DNA of 64,000 nt, taken from contig CAYXVF010000015.1 of NCBI GenBank assembly GCA_964468125.1, positions 1 to 64,000 on the forward strand, in the 5' to 3' direction. The translations under genes were made by a program, and so were the position numbers. The notes beneath the pieces were generated by a model. The model had not been told where the DNA came from. It saw only the letters and a list, made by a program, of their open reading frames with translations, and searched no databases. This document shows positions 17,671 to 26,435 of the stretch, piece after piece. The stretch's first letter is position 1, and the number at the start of each line of letters is the position of its first letter. Origin of the DNA: CAYXVF01 sp964468125. GTDB lineage: Bacteria > Myxococcota > XYA12-FULL-58-9 > CAYXVF01.

Positions 17671-17952
17671 TCACGTGTCGAGGTCATCCACGAGGCGCTG
17701 CAGCCGCTTGCGAAGCCTTCCGATCCGGTGCGCCAAGGAATCGACGTCCTCACGCGTCGCGAGGCCGAGAGCATCGAGCACCTTTACCGTGCTGTCGTCG
17801 ATCACCTTGCGCCCGGACTGCGCGCCCTTGATCGCGGCCCCCACCGCGTCTCCACTGGAGAGGCCGGTGCGGTTGCGCACTTCACGAGCCGCGCGCTCGG
17901 TGATGCCCTGAGCGCGCGCGCGAAGCTTCTTGATCAAGGGTGAATCTGCCAC
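17671..17952 (-). CDS. Small helical protein, weakly phasin-like
   Basis: From GTG at 17952 (one base after the upstream gene's TGA) this gives 93 residues (VADSPLIKKLRARAQGI and on). An ATG at 18006 is also possible but lies inside the upstream gene. The C-terminal pattern (VLDALGLATREDVDSLAHRIG, then RLRKRLQRLV) recalls the 'LPSRKDV..L..R...LE' tail of polyhydroxyalkanoate granule-associated proteins. The rest is charged helix. Function is uncertain, and its operon position after a phosphoesterase lipoprotein gives little help. Confidence 0.55.
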   Translation of the reverse strand: MADSPLIKKLRARAQGITERAAREVRNRTGLSSGDAVGAAIKGAQSGRKVIDDSTVKVLDALGLATREDVDSLAHRIGRLRKRLQRLVDDLDT

Positions 17953-17953
17953 G

Positions 17954-19048
17954 TCAGGGTGAGCCGGCGACCTTTGCTTCGCCTTCCTTGATGCGTTTGA
18001 TCTCATAGGTGGCGCGCCCTTCACTGTCGATAGTCATGACTGCCGCCATACCGAACGATTCGCTGCCATCATTCATCTGCCAAGCGACAGCATCCGCGGG
18101 CCCCGGATTCAGGAACATGCTCTCCTGAGGCTTGCCCTCCGGCAGGATCTTCTCGCCCGCGAAATCTGTCGCACGTCCACCCGCTTCGTGGATGTTACCG
18201 AAGATCCCGAACTTGATCGCGTGCTTCTCGATTGCCTTGGTCAACATCGGATCACCCACGTTCGCTCCCTCGGCGGTTCGGTCAATCGCTTGCTCGCCCG
18301 ACTGTTTCGGGCCGCCGTGGGAGACCAGAACCACCGGTGAGTCCGAGGCCTCAACCAGCTCGTCGAGCGCATCCACGTCCGCTTGGAAGTACTGGCACCC
18401 GTCTTCCGCGTGAATGTAGCTCGCGTTGAAGTAGCCGGGCATGGAAATGAAATCCGCAATAGGCGTGTCGATGCGACGGATCTGGTTGAGATTGAAAACG
18501 TTCGGATGCGCCTTGGCGACTTCCGCGAGGGCGGCATTGTAATCCGCTTTTCCCTCGCGATTGCCCGAGATGTTGAACACGGGCACCTGCGATTCGGCGA
18601 TCTTCGAGAGGACGCCGACAATCTGGTCCTTGTCGAGTCCCGTGTCGCCAGCAACCATGACGAGATCGACCTTGGCCTTCTTGAAGCGCTTCAGGATCAC
18701 ATCCAGATTGGCGAGGTTTTCCGGGCTGTCTTCCTTCACGTCCGTGATGGCGCCGACCACGAGCTTCTTCTTCTTGAGCCCGGACTTGGCGGTGAGAGTC
18801 GATCCATTGAGCTCCCACTTCTGCCCCGCCACTTTGACCATCTTGGGCTCTCCAGCGGTGACCGGCCCGATGCAGTCCGGCGAGGACTTGCTCGGAGGCT
18901 CGGGCTCATCGGCGTCGGCGGTAGGTTCAGTTTCGCCTTCCGCAGCAGGCGGCTCGGCCACCTCGGGTTCTTTGGGTTCCGATTGGCAGCCGTACGCCAA
19001 CGCGAGTGCGCACCCTGCGATCCAAGTCCACTTGCCAACCTTCATCAT
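17954..19048 (-). CDS. Calcineurin-like metallophosphoesterase lipoprotein
   Basis: A 364-residue protein starting at ATG 19048, with AGGGG close upstream. The signal peptide ends at ALAYGC (imperfect lipobox), followed by an acidic, Pro-rich linker to about residue 75. The catalytic domain shows metallophosphoesterase landmarks in order: AGDTGLD, a GNRE variant of GNHE, VLVSHGG, and GNIH where GHxH is usual. A periplasmic phosphodiesterase or phosphatase is likely; substrate unknown. The altered motif residues could lower or change activity. Confidence 0.75.
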   Translation of the reverse strand: MMKVGKWTWIAGCALALAYGCQSEPKEPEVAEPPAAEGETEPTADADEPEPPSKSSPDCIGPVTAGEPKMVKVAGQKWELNGSTLTAKSGLKKKKLVVGAITDVKEDSPENLANLDVILKRFKKAKVDLVMVAGDTGLDKDQIVGVLSKIAESQVPVFNISGNREGKADYNAALAEVAKAHPNVFNLNQIRRIDTPIADFISMPGYFNASYIHAEDGCQYFQADVDALDELVEASDSPVVLVSHGGPKQSGEQAIDRTAEGANVGDPMLTKAIEKHAIKFGIFGNIHEAGGRATDFAGEKILPEGKPQESMFLNPGPADAVAWQMNDGSESFGMAAVMTIDSEGRATYEIKRIKEGEAKVAGSP

Positions 19049-19168
19049 CACGCCCCTTTTCGTCGAACCCTCAATGACGATGCCAATATCGATGCGCAAA
19101 AGCGTAACACGTCGCAACTGACGGTCCACACTCGAACGGGGCGACTTTTGACCACATTCGCGCTCAGG

Positions 19169-19978
19169 TCAACGGGAGGCGCGACGCTCGAGCTCCTGGA
19201 GCGCATCTTCGGCCCCCCGACGAACCTGCTCCACCGGGTGGCCGCTGGCGAGCGTGACCAAATAACCACGGGCCGTCTGACCGCCAATCGCCCCTACCGC
19301 AAACACGACCTGAAGCACGAAGCGTGGATCCTTGTTTTTCGCCAGGGCAATGAGTGGATCGATGGCCGAGGGGTCACCCAGGGCGATCAGTGCTCCAACG
19401 GCCCGTAGCACGAGCAACTCATTGTCCTCTTCCTCTAGGATTCGGCACAGGGGCTCCACTCCGCCCTTGATTTTCCGCTCACCGATCAGAGTGATCGCCG
19501 CCGAGCGAACACGGAGATCTCCGCTCTCGAGGGCGGCGAGCACGTCGGATTCGCGCGCCACCTGCAAGTGACGTCGCGTAGTGATGATCGACCATGCGTC
19601 TTTGAAGCTCTCGAGGACGAACTCTGCCCCTTGGCTCTGAGAACGCCCCACCGCCTCAAGCACCGCCCCTTTGGAAAAAGAGCGTAGCTGCACCACGACT
19701 CCCGGTTCATCTTCTCCGGTCTCCATGTTTAGAACCGGTGCGACTTCGACGCGCACGAGATGGGTCGCTTCCGAATCGCTCTCGGTCACCTGTGTGAGAT
19801 CATCCAGCTCGAGCTGAGCCCGGATGTCCGCCCGGAGCTTCTCGCGCGTCTCCGCGTCCCCGTCCATAGACTTAGGCAGCGACAGCACAACCCGTTGCAC
19901 GACCGCTGGCTCGGGCTTCTTCGTGCAACCACCGACCAGAATGAGGGCCCCGATCGCGATGTGCATGGACCGTCGCAC
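19169..19978 (-). CDS. HEAT-repeat lipoprotein
   Basis: A 269-residue protein starting at GTG 19978, immediately after the TAG of the upstream phosphoesterase with AGGA 8 bases before it. The signal peptide has lipobox LVGGC. The central region (30-140) is unassigned. Residues 140-265 hold HEAT-like repeats (VRSAAITLIGERKIKGGVEPL, LRAVGALIALGDPSAIDPL, VFAVGAIGG). HEAT repeats bind proteins, so an envelope scaffold role is likely. It is translationally linked to the gene at 19980-20711. Confidence 0.8.
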   Translation of the reverse strand: MRRSMHIAIGALILVGGCTKKPEPAVVQRVVLSLPKSMDGDAETREKLRADIRAQLELDDLTQVTESDSEATHLVRVEVAPVLNMETGEDEPGVVVQLRSFSKGAVLEAVGRSQSQGAEFVLESFKDAWSIITTRRHLQVARESDVLAALESGDLRVRSAAITLIGERKIKGGVEPLCRILEEEDNELLVLRAVGALIALGDPSAIDPLIALAKNKDPRFVLQVVFAVGAIGGQTARGYLVTLASGHPVEQVRRGAEDALQELERRASR

Positions 19979-19979
19979 G

Positions 19980-20711
19980 CTACATTCCTACCAGCAGCCG
20001 ATCTCCAAACACAGGCGAAAGTCCCGCGTCGTGAATCCGCTGACGCGCCGTTAGAACGTCGTAGTACAACCGATGAAACCGGAATACTCGCTCTTCCGTA
20101 TCATAGGTGCAGCAACAGCAGCGTGGGTCGCGGTCACGGGGCTGGCCGACGCTGCCCACAGTGATGATGTAGCGCGCGTCGTCGTTCAGGTCGATTTCGT
20201 CCTGAATGACCGACTCGACCTCATTCCCATTTGCACGAAAGGCGACCGTCAGGTGCGAGTGGCCAATCAAAGTCACCTTGGGGAGCTCCATGCCGAGCTG
20301 AAGAATGTCCGACACCTGATCCGGTGAAAACAGGTAGTCGAACCCCTCTGGGTCCCCCGGCGAGCCATGGCAATAGGCGAACGTTTCGTCCTCGTCCGTG
20401 TACGGCATGGAGCGCAGCCATTCCATGTTCTCCGAGCTGAGCCGTTCGGTGCACCAGTTGAGCGATTGCTTCGCAGCTTCAAAGTACTCGTCGAAGGGCA
20501 TGCGGCCCGCGACTGCCGCGTCGTGGTTGCCGAGGACCGTGTGAGCCACCAACGGTCGGATGAGGTCACACACCTCGTTCGGCGATGCACCGTAGCCAAC
20601 GGCGTCACCCAGGAACACGTAGCGGTCGATGGGCTGGTTTTCGAAGAACCGAAGGGCCGACTCCAGCGCCTCCAGGTTGCCGTGTACATCCGAGAAAATC
20701 GCGTAGCGCAT
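19980..20711 (-). CDS. Cytoplasmic calcineurin-like phosphoesterase
   Basis: A 243-residue protein. The start at 20711 (MRYAIFSDVHGN) is typical of the family; a GTG at 20738 overlapping the upstream TGA is the alternative. All metal-site motifs are present: D8/H10 in SDVHG, GDAVGYG (35-41), GNHD (61-64), YCHGSPG and GHSH. It resembles the YfcE/MJ0936-type phosphodiesterase group. An oddity is four consecutive cysteines near the C-terminus (DPRCCCCTYD). Operon: PilZ gene, this gene, HEAT lipoprotein. No signal peptide. Confidence 0.85.
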   Translation of the reverse strand: MRYAIFSDVHGNLEALESALRFFENQPIDRYVFLGDAVGYGASPNEVCDLIRPLVAHTVLGNHDAAVAGRMPFDEYFEAAKQSLNWCTERLSSENMEWLRSMPYTDEDETFAYCHGSPGDPEGFDYLFSPDQVSDILQLGMELPKVTLIGHSHLTVAFRANGNEVESVIQDEIDLNDDARYIITVGSVGQPRDRDPRCCCCTYDTEERVFRFHRLYYDVLTARQRIHDAGLSPVFGDRLLVGM

Positions 20712-20734
20712 GCTTGAAATCCCGCGCGCCGCCC

Positions 20735-21085
20735 TCACTCGCCGTCGGCGCTCTGTTCCAGTCGCCGACTGTAGGCTTGGATCGTCTCGCGGCCAAGCAC
20801 CCGTGTGAACTGCAGCCCCATCGCCCCGGCTCGACCCTCGTGACCGGTGGAGCGCCAGCGCACTTCGGCCTGGGCATTCACGGTGCTTCCGAGAGGCGGC
20901 AGCTTGAACCGAACGGTCAGCACAGAACCCACCGGAGGCGGGGCGGCGGTCTCCACGCGAATCCCGTATTCGTTGATGTCCGCGACGCGGGCATAGCGCT
21001 CGACGCCACCGTCACCGACCCAGCAGCGAATGTCAGCCGGGTGACGGGATGCGATCCGCTTTTCCAGGTACGAGTAGGGGCTCAT
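20735..21085 (-). CDS. PilZ-domain c-di-GMP-binding protein
   Basis: A 116-residue single-domain PilZ protein starting at ATG 21085, with an alternative ATG at 21121. The first motif RxxxR is intact (R10-IAS-R14). The second motif, usually [D/N]xSxxG, reads DINEYG (36-41), with Asn for Ser. The following beta-strands (VLTVRFKLPPLG, VRWRS) and the MGLQF motif fit the fold. It is a likely c-di-GMP receptor or adaptor. It heads the operon with the phosphoesterase and HEAT lipoprotein. Confidence 0.88.
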   Translation of the reverse strand: MSPYSYLEKRIASRHPADIRCWVGDGGVERYARVADINEYGIRVETAAPPPVGSVLTVRFKLPPLGSTVNAQAEVRWRSTGHEGRAGAMGLQFTRVLGRETIQAYSRRLEQSADGE

Positions 21086-21201
21086 AACAGGATGTTCGGC
21101 GTTCAGTGGTCGTGTTGTCAAAGCAGAAACATACCTGTTTCCTTCGGAAAGACAGGGTACTGGCCGTGGTGCTCGACCGGAGCGGTGAGTACACTGCTTT
21201 C

Positions 21202-22302
21202 ATGCGAGGTGTTGTAGCTCCCGCGTTGTCGTTCTTGGTCGCGGCGTGTGGCGGCGACCCAGCGGCCCTTCGCGTCGTCGACCTCGACGCCGGGCGCTAC
21301 GCCTTGCGGGACGTTACCGCGGGCACCCTCCAGAGTCTCACTCCTCTCGCGGGCGGTTCGTCGCGCGTCCTGGTGGATGCACGGATCACCTTTGAGGACC
21401 GTTTCCCGCGCGACCGCGGCGTCGACCGAGCGCGGCTCGTAGCGGGCGCCCGCGAGGCTCATCCTCACACCACGCTCGACGGCGACGTGGCCGTCGCCCG
21501 CGATCTAGACTCGCTCGGGCTGTTGACCGGATTCGCACACGTGGACCGGGCCGTCGCACGCTTTGAATCGATCGGCGTGTCTTTTCCGGCGGAGGTGCAG
21601 GTCTACTACGACCCTGAGTTCACGGACGCATTCTCCCTCGGATTGCCAACCAGTGATAATGCGGCCTATTCACCGGAGCTCGACGCCTTCGTGCTCTTGC
21701 CCACAGAGATTCTCGAAGGCATTCCGCTCGCCATGAATCCCGGAGTGTTGATTCACGAGCTATCCCATCGGCTGTTTTATTATCGGGCCTTTGACGCACG
21801 GCTGTTTGAGACTCTGAGTCGTGTCAATGGGCAGGTCGGCGTGCGGGCGACCTTCAACCGCATTCGGGCCGTCGATGAGGGGGTCGCCGATTTCTTCGCC
21901 GCGTCCTTCATGAACGACCCGCGCTATCTCGACGCGAGTGTCACGGGGACCTCCATCGGAGAGGAGCGGGATCTCATCCCCGTCCGCCGCTTCCCGAATG
22001 CCTGGCTCAGCGGTCTCGAGCCCCTGAACGGAGACGCCTACGATCCCTACGGCGTCGGCGTCCTGTTTGCTTCGACGCTCTGGGCGATCGCCGAGGACTA
22101 CGGGCACGAAGACACGCGAACGGCGCTTCTGGCGGCGCTCGATGCGGTCGCTCCCGCACTCGTAAACGATTTCGAGTTCGAGTTCGGCGATCTGATGCGC
22201 GAGGTGGTCGCTGCCCTTCCGAGTGACGCCGCATCGGCCTGCGACCACGTGTTTGAACGCTACGGCGCCGCCTACCCACGCGTAGCACCCGCCTGCTCAT
22301 GA
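21202..22302 (+). CDS. Putative zinc metalloprotease-like lipoprotein (HExxH)
   Basis: A 366-residue protein. ATG 21202 gives a signal peptide with lipobox LVAAC; the frame extends further upstream without sense. The mid-region has a zincin signature HELSH (in LIHELSHRLFYYR), followed about 45 residues later by DEGVADFFAA, whose Glu could be the third zinc ligand as in gluzincins. It is therefore probably an envelope-anchored metallopeptidase or inactive relative. Family not identified. Its stop codon overlaps the start of the next gene (ATGA), indicating coupling. Confidence 0.78.
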   Translation: MRGVVAPALSFLVAACGGDPAALRVVDLDAGRYALRDVTAGTLQSLTPLAGGSSRVLVDARITFEDRFPRDRGVDRARLVAGAREAHPHTTLDGDVAVARDLDSLGLLTGFAHVDRAVARFESIGVSFPAEVQVYYDPEFTDAFSLGLPTSDNAAYSPELDAFVLLPTEILEGIPLAMNPGVLIHELSHRLFYYRAFDARLFETLSRVNGQVGVRATFNRIRAVDEGVADFFAASFMNDPRYLDASVTGTSIGEERDLIPVRRFPNAWLSGLEPLNGDAYDPYGVGVLFASTLWAIAEDYGHEDTRTALLAALDAVAPALVNDFEFEFGDLMREVVAALPSDAASACDHVFERYGAAYPRVAPACS

Positions 22303-22802
22303 TCGGAGCTCTCGCCGCGTTGGTCCTCGCGGGGTGCGGCGCCAGCCAGATCGGTCTGGGCGGCGGCATGCAGCTCCTGGACCAGCCAACCGGACTCGAT
22401 GCCGATCCCACGGTGGCGGCTCGCCTCGAGGCGCGTTGCGACGGGTCCTCGGTCGTTCGAGGCGAGCTGCAGTTCCATGCGACCCTGGGGGGACGTGATT
22501 CGGCCGGCTCCGTCTCGGTGCGCAATACCTACTTCGCGGCGCCCATTCTCCTCACGGCCCGCTGGCCGAGTGAGAGTCTCTTTGCGCTGGCTGGCGGTCT
22601 TGGACCGGAGCTCTCCCTCGAACGCATCTCGACGACCGTCGGAGAGAGCAACGGCACACAGCTCGACTGGGGCGTGACGCTGCACGGGCAAATGGGCCTC
22701 TCCGTCCGCTATCGTCCCGTGCGTATCCGACTCATGGCGCTCGCTCGGCTCGATGACCGGACGACCTTCGGCGGGCTTCTCTTCGCCAGCTTCGCGCTCT
22801 GA
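22299..22802 (+). CDS. Small beta-rich lipoprotein
   Basis: A 167-residue protein whose ATG overlaps the TGA of the protease-like gene. The signal peptide has lipobox VLAGC (Cys 13). The mature part alternates strands and glycines (ELQFHATLGG, VTLHGQMGLSVRYRP) and ends in a phenylalanine-rich strand (GGLLFASFAL), resembling a small outer-membrane barrel or barrel-like lipoprotein. It is probably a partner of the upstream lipoprotein. Family unknown. Confidence 0.72.
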   Translation: MIGALAALVLAGCGASQIGLGGGMQLLDQPTGLDADPTVAARLEARCDGSSVVRGELQFHATLGGRDSAGSVSVRNTYFAAPILLTARWPSESLFALAGGLGPELSLERISTTVGESNGTQLDWGVTLHGQMGLSVRYRPVRIRLMALARLDDRTTFGGLLFASFAL

Positions 22803-22922
22803 GGTGCTCCTCTTGCATTTAATGAGGCGGCTCGTATTGATGCGGCCTTGCTCTGCACGCGCTAGGCCCTACCGTTTGGGGGGCGCACGTCGCCGAGCGA
22901 CAGACCAGGAGAAGACTCGAGC

Positions 22923-23543
22923 ATGCAAGTTCGCAATGACAACGAAGCTCCGCTGGAGAGCGCACCGGCGGAGGAGAAACCTCGCATCATCGTAAACGAC
23001 CGCCGCCACTGGGCCCGCGAAGACGAAGGGGACGACGAGGACGGTCAGCCGCGCAAACCGACCTACGTGGCCGAGCTCGAAAGCAAGCTCGAAGCTCAGG
23101 AGAAGCTGGTAGCCGAGATCCGAGCCCAGGCGAAGAGCGCAAAGAGTGAATTCGAGAATGCTCGCGCCCGCCTCCAGCGAGAGGTACAGGTCGAGGTCAA
23201 ACGCGGTGTGCGACAGATCCTCACGTCGCTTCTCGACGTCATGGACAATCTCGACCGCGCGGTCGAGGCAGCCGAGGATCCGAAGGCGGACGAGGACTCC
23301 CTACGCCATGGCATGAAGATGGTCCGCGAACAGTTTCTTCACGCATTGAGCGAAGTCGGCGTTGAGCGCCTGGACACGGTGGGACAACCGTTCGACCCCG
23401 CACGACACGAGGCCGTCTCTAACGTTCCAGTTGCCGATCCGAGCCAAGACAGTCGCGTAGTCGGCGAGATCAAAGGGCTTTATGTCATCGGTGACGAGGT
23501 CCTACGCCCAGGGGTCGTTGCGGTAGGTCAGCACCAGGGCTAA
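22923..23543 (+). CDS. grpE: GrpE nucleotide exchange factor
   Basis: A 206-residue GrpE homologue. It has an acidic disordered N-terminus, a long dimerisation helix (about 45-100), the four-helix region with LLDVMDNLDRA, and the beta-wing with the family signature (GVERLDTVGQPFDPARHEAV, VVGEIKGLYVIGDEVLRPGVV). It drives ADP release from DnaK. No dnaK or dnaJ lies nearby. It is 35 bases upstream of moxR on the same strand and may share its transcript. Confidence 0.95.
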   Translation: MQVRNDNEAPLESAPAEEKPRIIVNDRRHWAREDEGDDEDGQPRKPTYVAELESKLEAQEKLVAEIRAQAKSAKSEFENARARLQREVQVEVKRGVRQILTSLLDVMDNLDRAVEAAEDPKADEDSLRHGMKMVREQFLHALSEVGVERLDTVGQPFDPARHEAVSNVPVADPSQDSRVVGEIKGLYVIGDEVLRPGVVAVGQHQG

Positions 23544-23578
23544 AACAAGGACTGCCGCACGAGACGCGGCGGACCATC

Positions 23579-24565
23579 ATGAGCTCACTGCAAGACGTCG
23601 CCCGCCTCGTAGAAGAACACGCGCAGGTCTTTCACCGCGTCCGCGAGGAGATCGCGAAGGTTATCGTCGGCCAGCGCTATATGGTGGATCGCCTTCTGTT
23701 GGGGCTGCTCGCCGATGGGCACATTCTGCTCGAAGGCATACCGGGCCTCGCAAAGACCACCGCGGTCAAGGCTGTGGCCGATTCGATCCACACGGGCTTT
23801 GCCCGAATCCAGTTCACCCCCGACCTCCTCCCGGCGGACCTGATCGGTACTGAGATCTACCGGCCTCACAGTGGCGAGTTCACCGTCAAACGGGGACCGA
23901 TCTTCAGCAACTTGGTCCTCGCCGACGAGATCAACCGCGCGCCGGCGAAGGTTCAAAGCGCATTGCTCGAGGCCATGCAGGAACGACAGGTCACCATCGG
24001 CGACCAGACCTACGAGCTGCCGCGTCCTTTCCTCGTACTCGCCACTCAGAATCCGCTGGAACAAGAGGGAACTTACCCATTGCCAGAAGCTCAGGTCGAC
24101 CGCTTCATGCTGAAGCTCCAGGTCGGTTACCCGAGTAAAGATGAAGAACGAGAAATCATGCGGCGCATGACCCGTGCGACCCAGCCGAAGATCGAGCCCG
24201 TCATCGATCCGGTGACGCTGGCCCGAAGCCGAGAGGTCATCGCCGCAATGCACCTCGACCCGAAGATTGAGGATTACATCGTCGACGTCGTCTTCGCGAC
24301 CCGCGAGCCCGGCTCCTACGGACTCGATCACCTCTCGCGGCTCATCCAATTCGGCGCCTCGCCGCGAGCCACGATCGCGCTAGCCCGGGCGAGCCGCGTA
24401 CAGGCGTTCCTTGAAGGACGCCACTACGTTACCCCACAGGACATCAAGAACATCGGCCCCGACATTCTCCGGCACCGCATCTTGCTCACCTATGAAGCGG
24501 AGGCGCAGGAGCTCAACGCGGACGACGTGATTCGGGAGATCTTCAACCGCGTCGATGTCCCCTAA
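23579..24565 (+). CDS. moxR: MoxR-family AAA+ ATPase
   Basis: A 328-residue MoxR protein. The Walker A variant GIPGLAKT (53-60), Walker B LADEIN, the RAPAKVQSALLEAMQE motif, sensor 1 ATQNP and the QVDRFMLK arginine-finger region are all present. MoxR ATPases act as chaperones that insert cofactors into, or remodel, vWA-domain partners. Here it heads the Bat operon, and the DUF58 gene follows after 8 bases. Confidence 0.95.
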   Translation: MSSLQDVARLVEEHAQVFHRVREEIAKVIVGQRYMVDRLLLGLLADGHILLEGIPGLAKTTAVKAVADSIHTGFARIQFTPDLLPADLIGTEIYRPHSGEFTVKRGPIFSNLVLADEINRAPAKVQSALLEAMQERQVTIGDQTYELPRPFLVLATQNPLEQEGTYPLPEAQVDRFMLKLQVGYPSKDEEREIMRRMTRATQPKIEPVIDPVTLARSREVIAAMHLDPKIEDYIVDVVFATREPGSYGLDHLSRLIQFGASPRATIALARASRVQAFLEGRHYVTPQDIKNIGPDILRHRILLTYEAEAQELNADDVIREIFNRVDVP

Positions 24566-24573
24566 CGACACGC

Positions 24574-25485
24574 ATGTGGTGGCGAAGACGAAAGCGGGCT
24601 GAGACTTCCCCGCAGCGAACGACCCTCCCCTCCGAGCTCTTCGCGCAGATCAAGACCATTCAGATGCGTTCGCAACGCCTCGCCAGTGCAGACCTCGCGG
24701 GCGAGTGGACGAGCACCTTCAAAGGGCGAGGAATGGAATTCGAAGAGGTGCGCGAGTACCAGGCCGGTGACGATGTGCGTACCATCGACTGGAACGTGAC
24801 CGCGCGCTCGGGGGTTCCGCACATAAAGACCTTCCGCGAAGAACGCGAGCTCACAGTGATGCTGCTGGTAGATCTGAGTGGCAGCAAGGACTTTGGCAGC
24901 GGCGACCGCCTCAAGAGCGAGGTCACCGCGGAGGTCGCGGCGCTTCTCGCCTACACTGCAATCCGCAGCAACGATCGGATGGGTCTCATCACCTTTTCCG
25001 ATCAAATCGAGCATTTCGTTCCGCCAAAGAAGGGCCGTTCGCACGTGTGGGGAGTGATCCGCGAGGTCCTCGCCGCGCGAGGTGAGAGCAAAAGCACCAA
25101 TATCGGTGCGGCTCTCGACTACCTTTCACATACGATTCGTCGTCCGGCGGTCGTGTTTCTGATCAGCGACTTCCTCGACCACGGATACGGGCATGCGCTA
25201 CGCCTGGCCGCGAAACGACACGACCTCACCGCGGTGACCATTACGGACCCGAGGGAACGGGAGTTGCCGCCCGTCGGGTTGGTGCGCTTGATGGATGCGG
25301 AGACCGGCGAGGAGCGCCTCGTCGATACGCTCTCGCGACGTTCGCGGACCGAATTCACGCGTGCTGCGGTGCGCCACGAGCGCTTTCGGGCACAGGAGCT
25401 ACGTGCCTCCGGCGTGGGTCACATCGCCGTCCGCACCGACCGGTCTACAATCGAGCCCATCCTTCGCTATTTTCGAGCCCGTTGA
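24574..25485 (+). CDS. DUF58 domain protein with vWA-like fold
   Basis: A 303-residue cytoplasmic protein. It carries the DUF58 signature (GRGMEFEEVREYQAGDDVR, IDWNVTAR) and a vWA core with MIDAS-like DLSGSKDF. DUF58 proteins are almost always encoded next to moxR and are presumed substrates or partners of that ATPase. Its TGA overlaps the next gene's ATG by one base. Confidence 0.92.
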   Translation: MWWRRRKRAETSPQRTTLPSELFAQIKTIQMRSQRLASADLAGEWTSTFKGRGMEFEEVREYQAGDDVRTIDWNVTARSGVPHIKTFREERELTVMLLVDLSGSKDFGSGDRLKSEVTAEVAALLAYTAIRSNDRMGLITFSDQIEHFVPPKKGRSHVWGVIREVLAARGESKSTNIGAALDYLSHTIRRPAVVFLISDFLDHGYGHALRLAAKRHDLTAVTITDPRERELPPVGLVRLMDAETGEERLVDTLSRRSRTEFTRAAVRHERFRAQELRASGVGHIAVRTDRSTIEPILRYFRAR

Positions 25486-26435
25486 TGCGTCGACTGTTGT
25501 TCTCTTCCGCACTCGTTCTCGCCGCGTGGAGCTCAGGGAGCGTACCGGTCAGCTCGGACAGCTACGAGCCTGTCGAGCTCGACGCATTCGTTGATCGATC
25601 GCAGACGGTCGTCGGCATGCGCGTGATGTTCCGCGTCGTTCTGGAGCATCGCAGCACGCTCGACGTCGAGCTTCGTGCGCCCAGCGACGAGCTCGACGCA
25701 CTCCCCATCGTCAGGAGCGGTCGCGAAGAAACCCGTCCCCTCGCCGGTCGCGCTCGACGCACCCAATGGTACTCGCTCGAGCCCGCGCGTGAGGGGTTGC
25801 TGAAGCTCCCCTCCTTTGAGGCGCGCTTTCGGGACGAGGCCGGTGACGAACAAACGCTCGCAACGGAGAATGTGTATGTGACGGTGAGCGCGTCACCGAA
25901 GAACGATCCGGAATCGGAGCTTCGCGATATCTGGGGCCCAACGGCCCTGACGGAGCTACCCTGGTGGTGGTTTGCGCTCGGCGCCCTGGGTCTCGTGCTG
26001 GTCGCGGTGGTTCTCTGGCGTTTTCTTCACGGTGCCGGCGAGGACGTTGTCGCTCCCCTCACGCCCGAAGAGCTAGTCCGTCAACGGCTCGAACGGCTCG
26101 CGACCTTCGACGTGAGTACGAGAGACGGCGCACGGGAGTTTTGTTTCGAGCTCACCGAAGCCCTGCGGGCGCATCTAGAATCACTGTGCGACGTCAACGC
26201 CTCTGATCTCACGACGCAAGAAATCTCTACCGCCATTCAGACGACTTGGCTCGCCACGGATGTGCGCACGGAGCTCGTCCAAGTCCTTCGTGCCGCGGAC
26301 CGCGTGAAATTCGCCGGCGACCGGGTGGATGTTTCGGAGCTGCGGCGTCTCCATCGACTCGCCGTACGATTCGTAGACCGTGCCCGGCCTGACCCCAGCA
26401 TCGGAAGCGATTCCGGCGAGGAGAAGGCGTCATGA
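25485..26435 (+). CDS. BatX-position membrane protein: BatD-like N-domain plus DUF4381-like C-domain
   Basis: A 316-residue protein starting at ATG 25485 (TGATG overlap). The signal peptide spans about 1-22. Residues 25-140 are a beta-sandwich region reminiscent of BatD (VVGMRVMFRVVLEH). A membrane segment follows (about 160-180, WWWFALGALGLVLVAVVLW). The cytoplasmic C-terminus (REFCFELTEALRAHLE, LRAADRVKFAGD) resembles DUF4381 proteins, which sit at this operon position in other proteobacteria. Exact family naming is uncertain; membership of the Bat system is firm from context. Confidence 0.8.
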   Translation: MRRLLFSSALVLAAWSSGSVPVSSDSYEPVELDAFVDRSQTVVGMRVMFRVVLEHRSTLDVELRAPSDELDALPIVRSGREETRPLAGRARRTQWYSLEPAREGLLKLPSFEARFRDEAGDEQTLATENVYVTVSASPKNDPESELRDIWGPTALTELPWWWFALGALGLVLVAVVLWRFLHGAGEDVVAPLTPEELVRQRLERLATFDVSTRDGAREFCFELTEALRAHLESLCDVNASDLTTQEISTAIQTTWLATDVRTELVQVLRAADRVKFAGDRVDVSELRRLHRLAVRFVDRARPDPSIGSDSGEEKAS

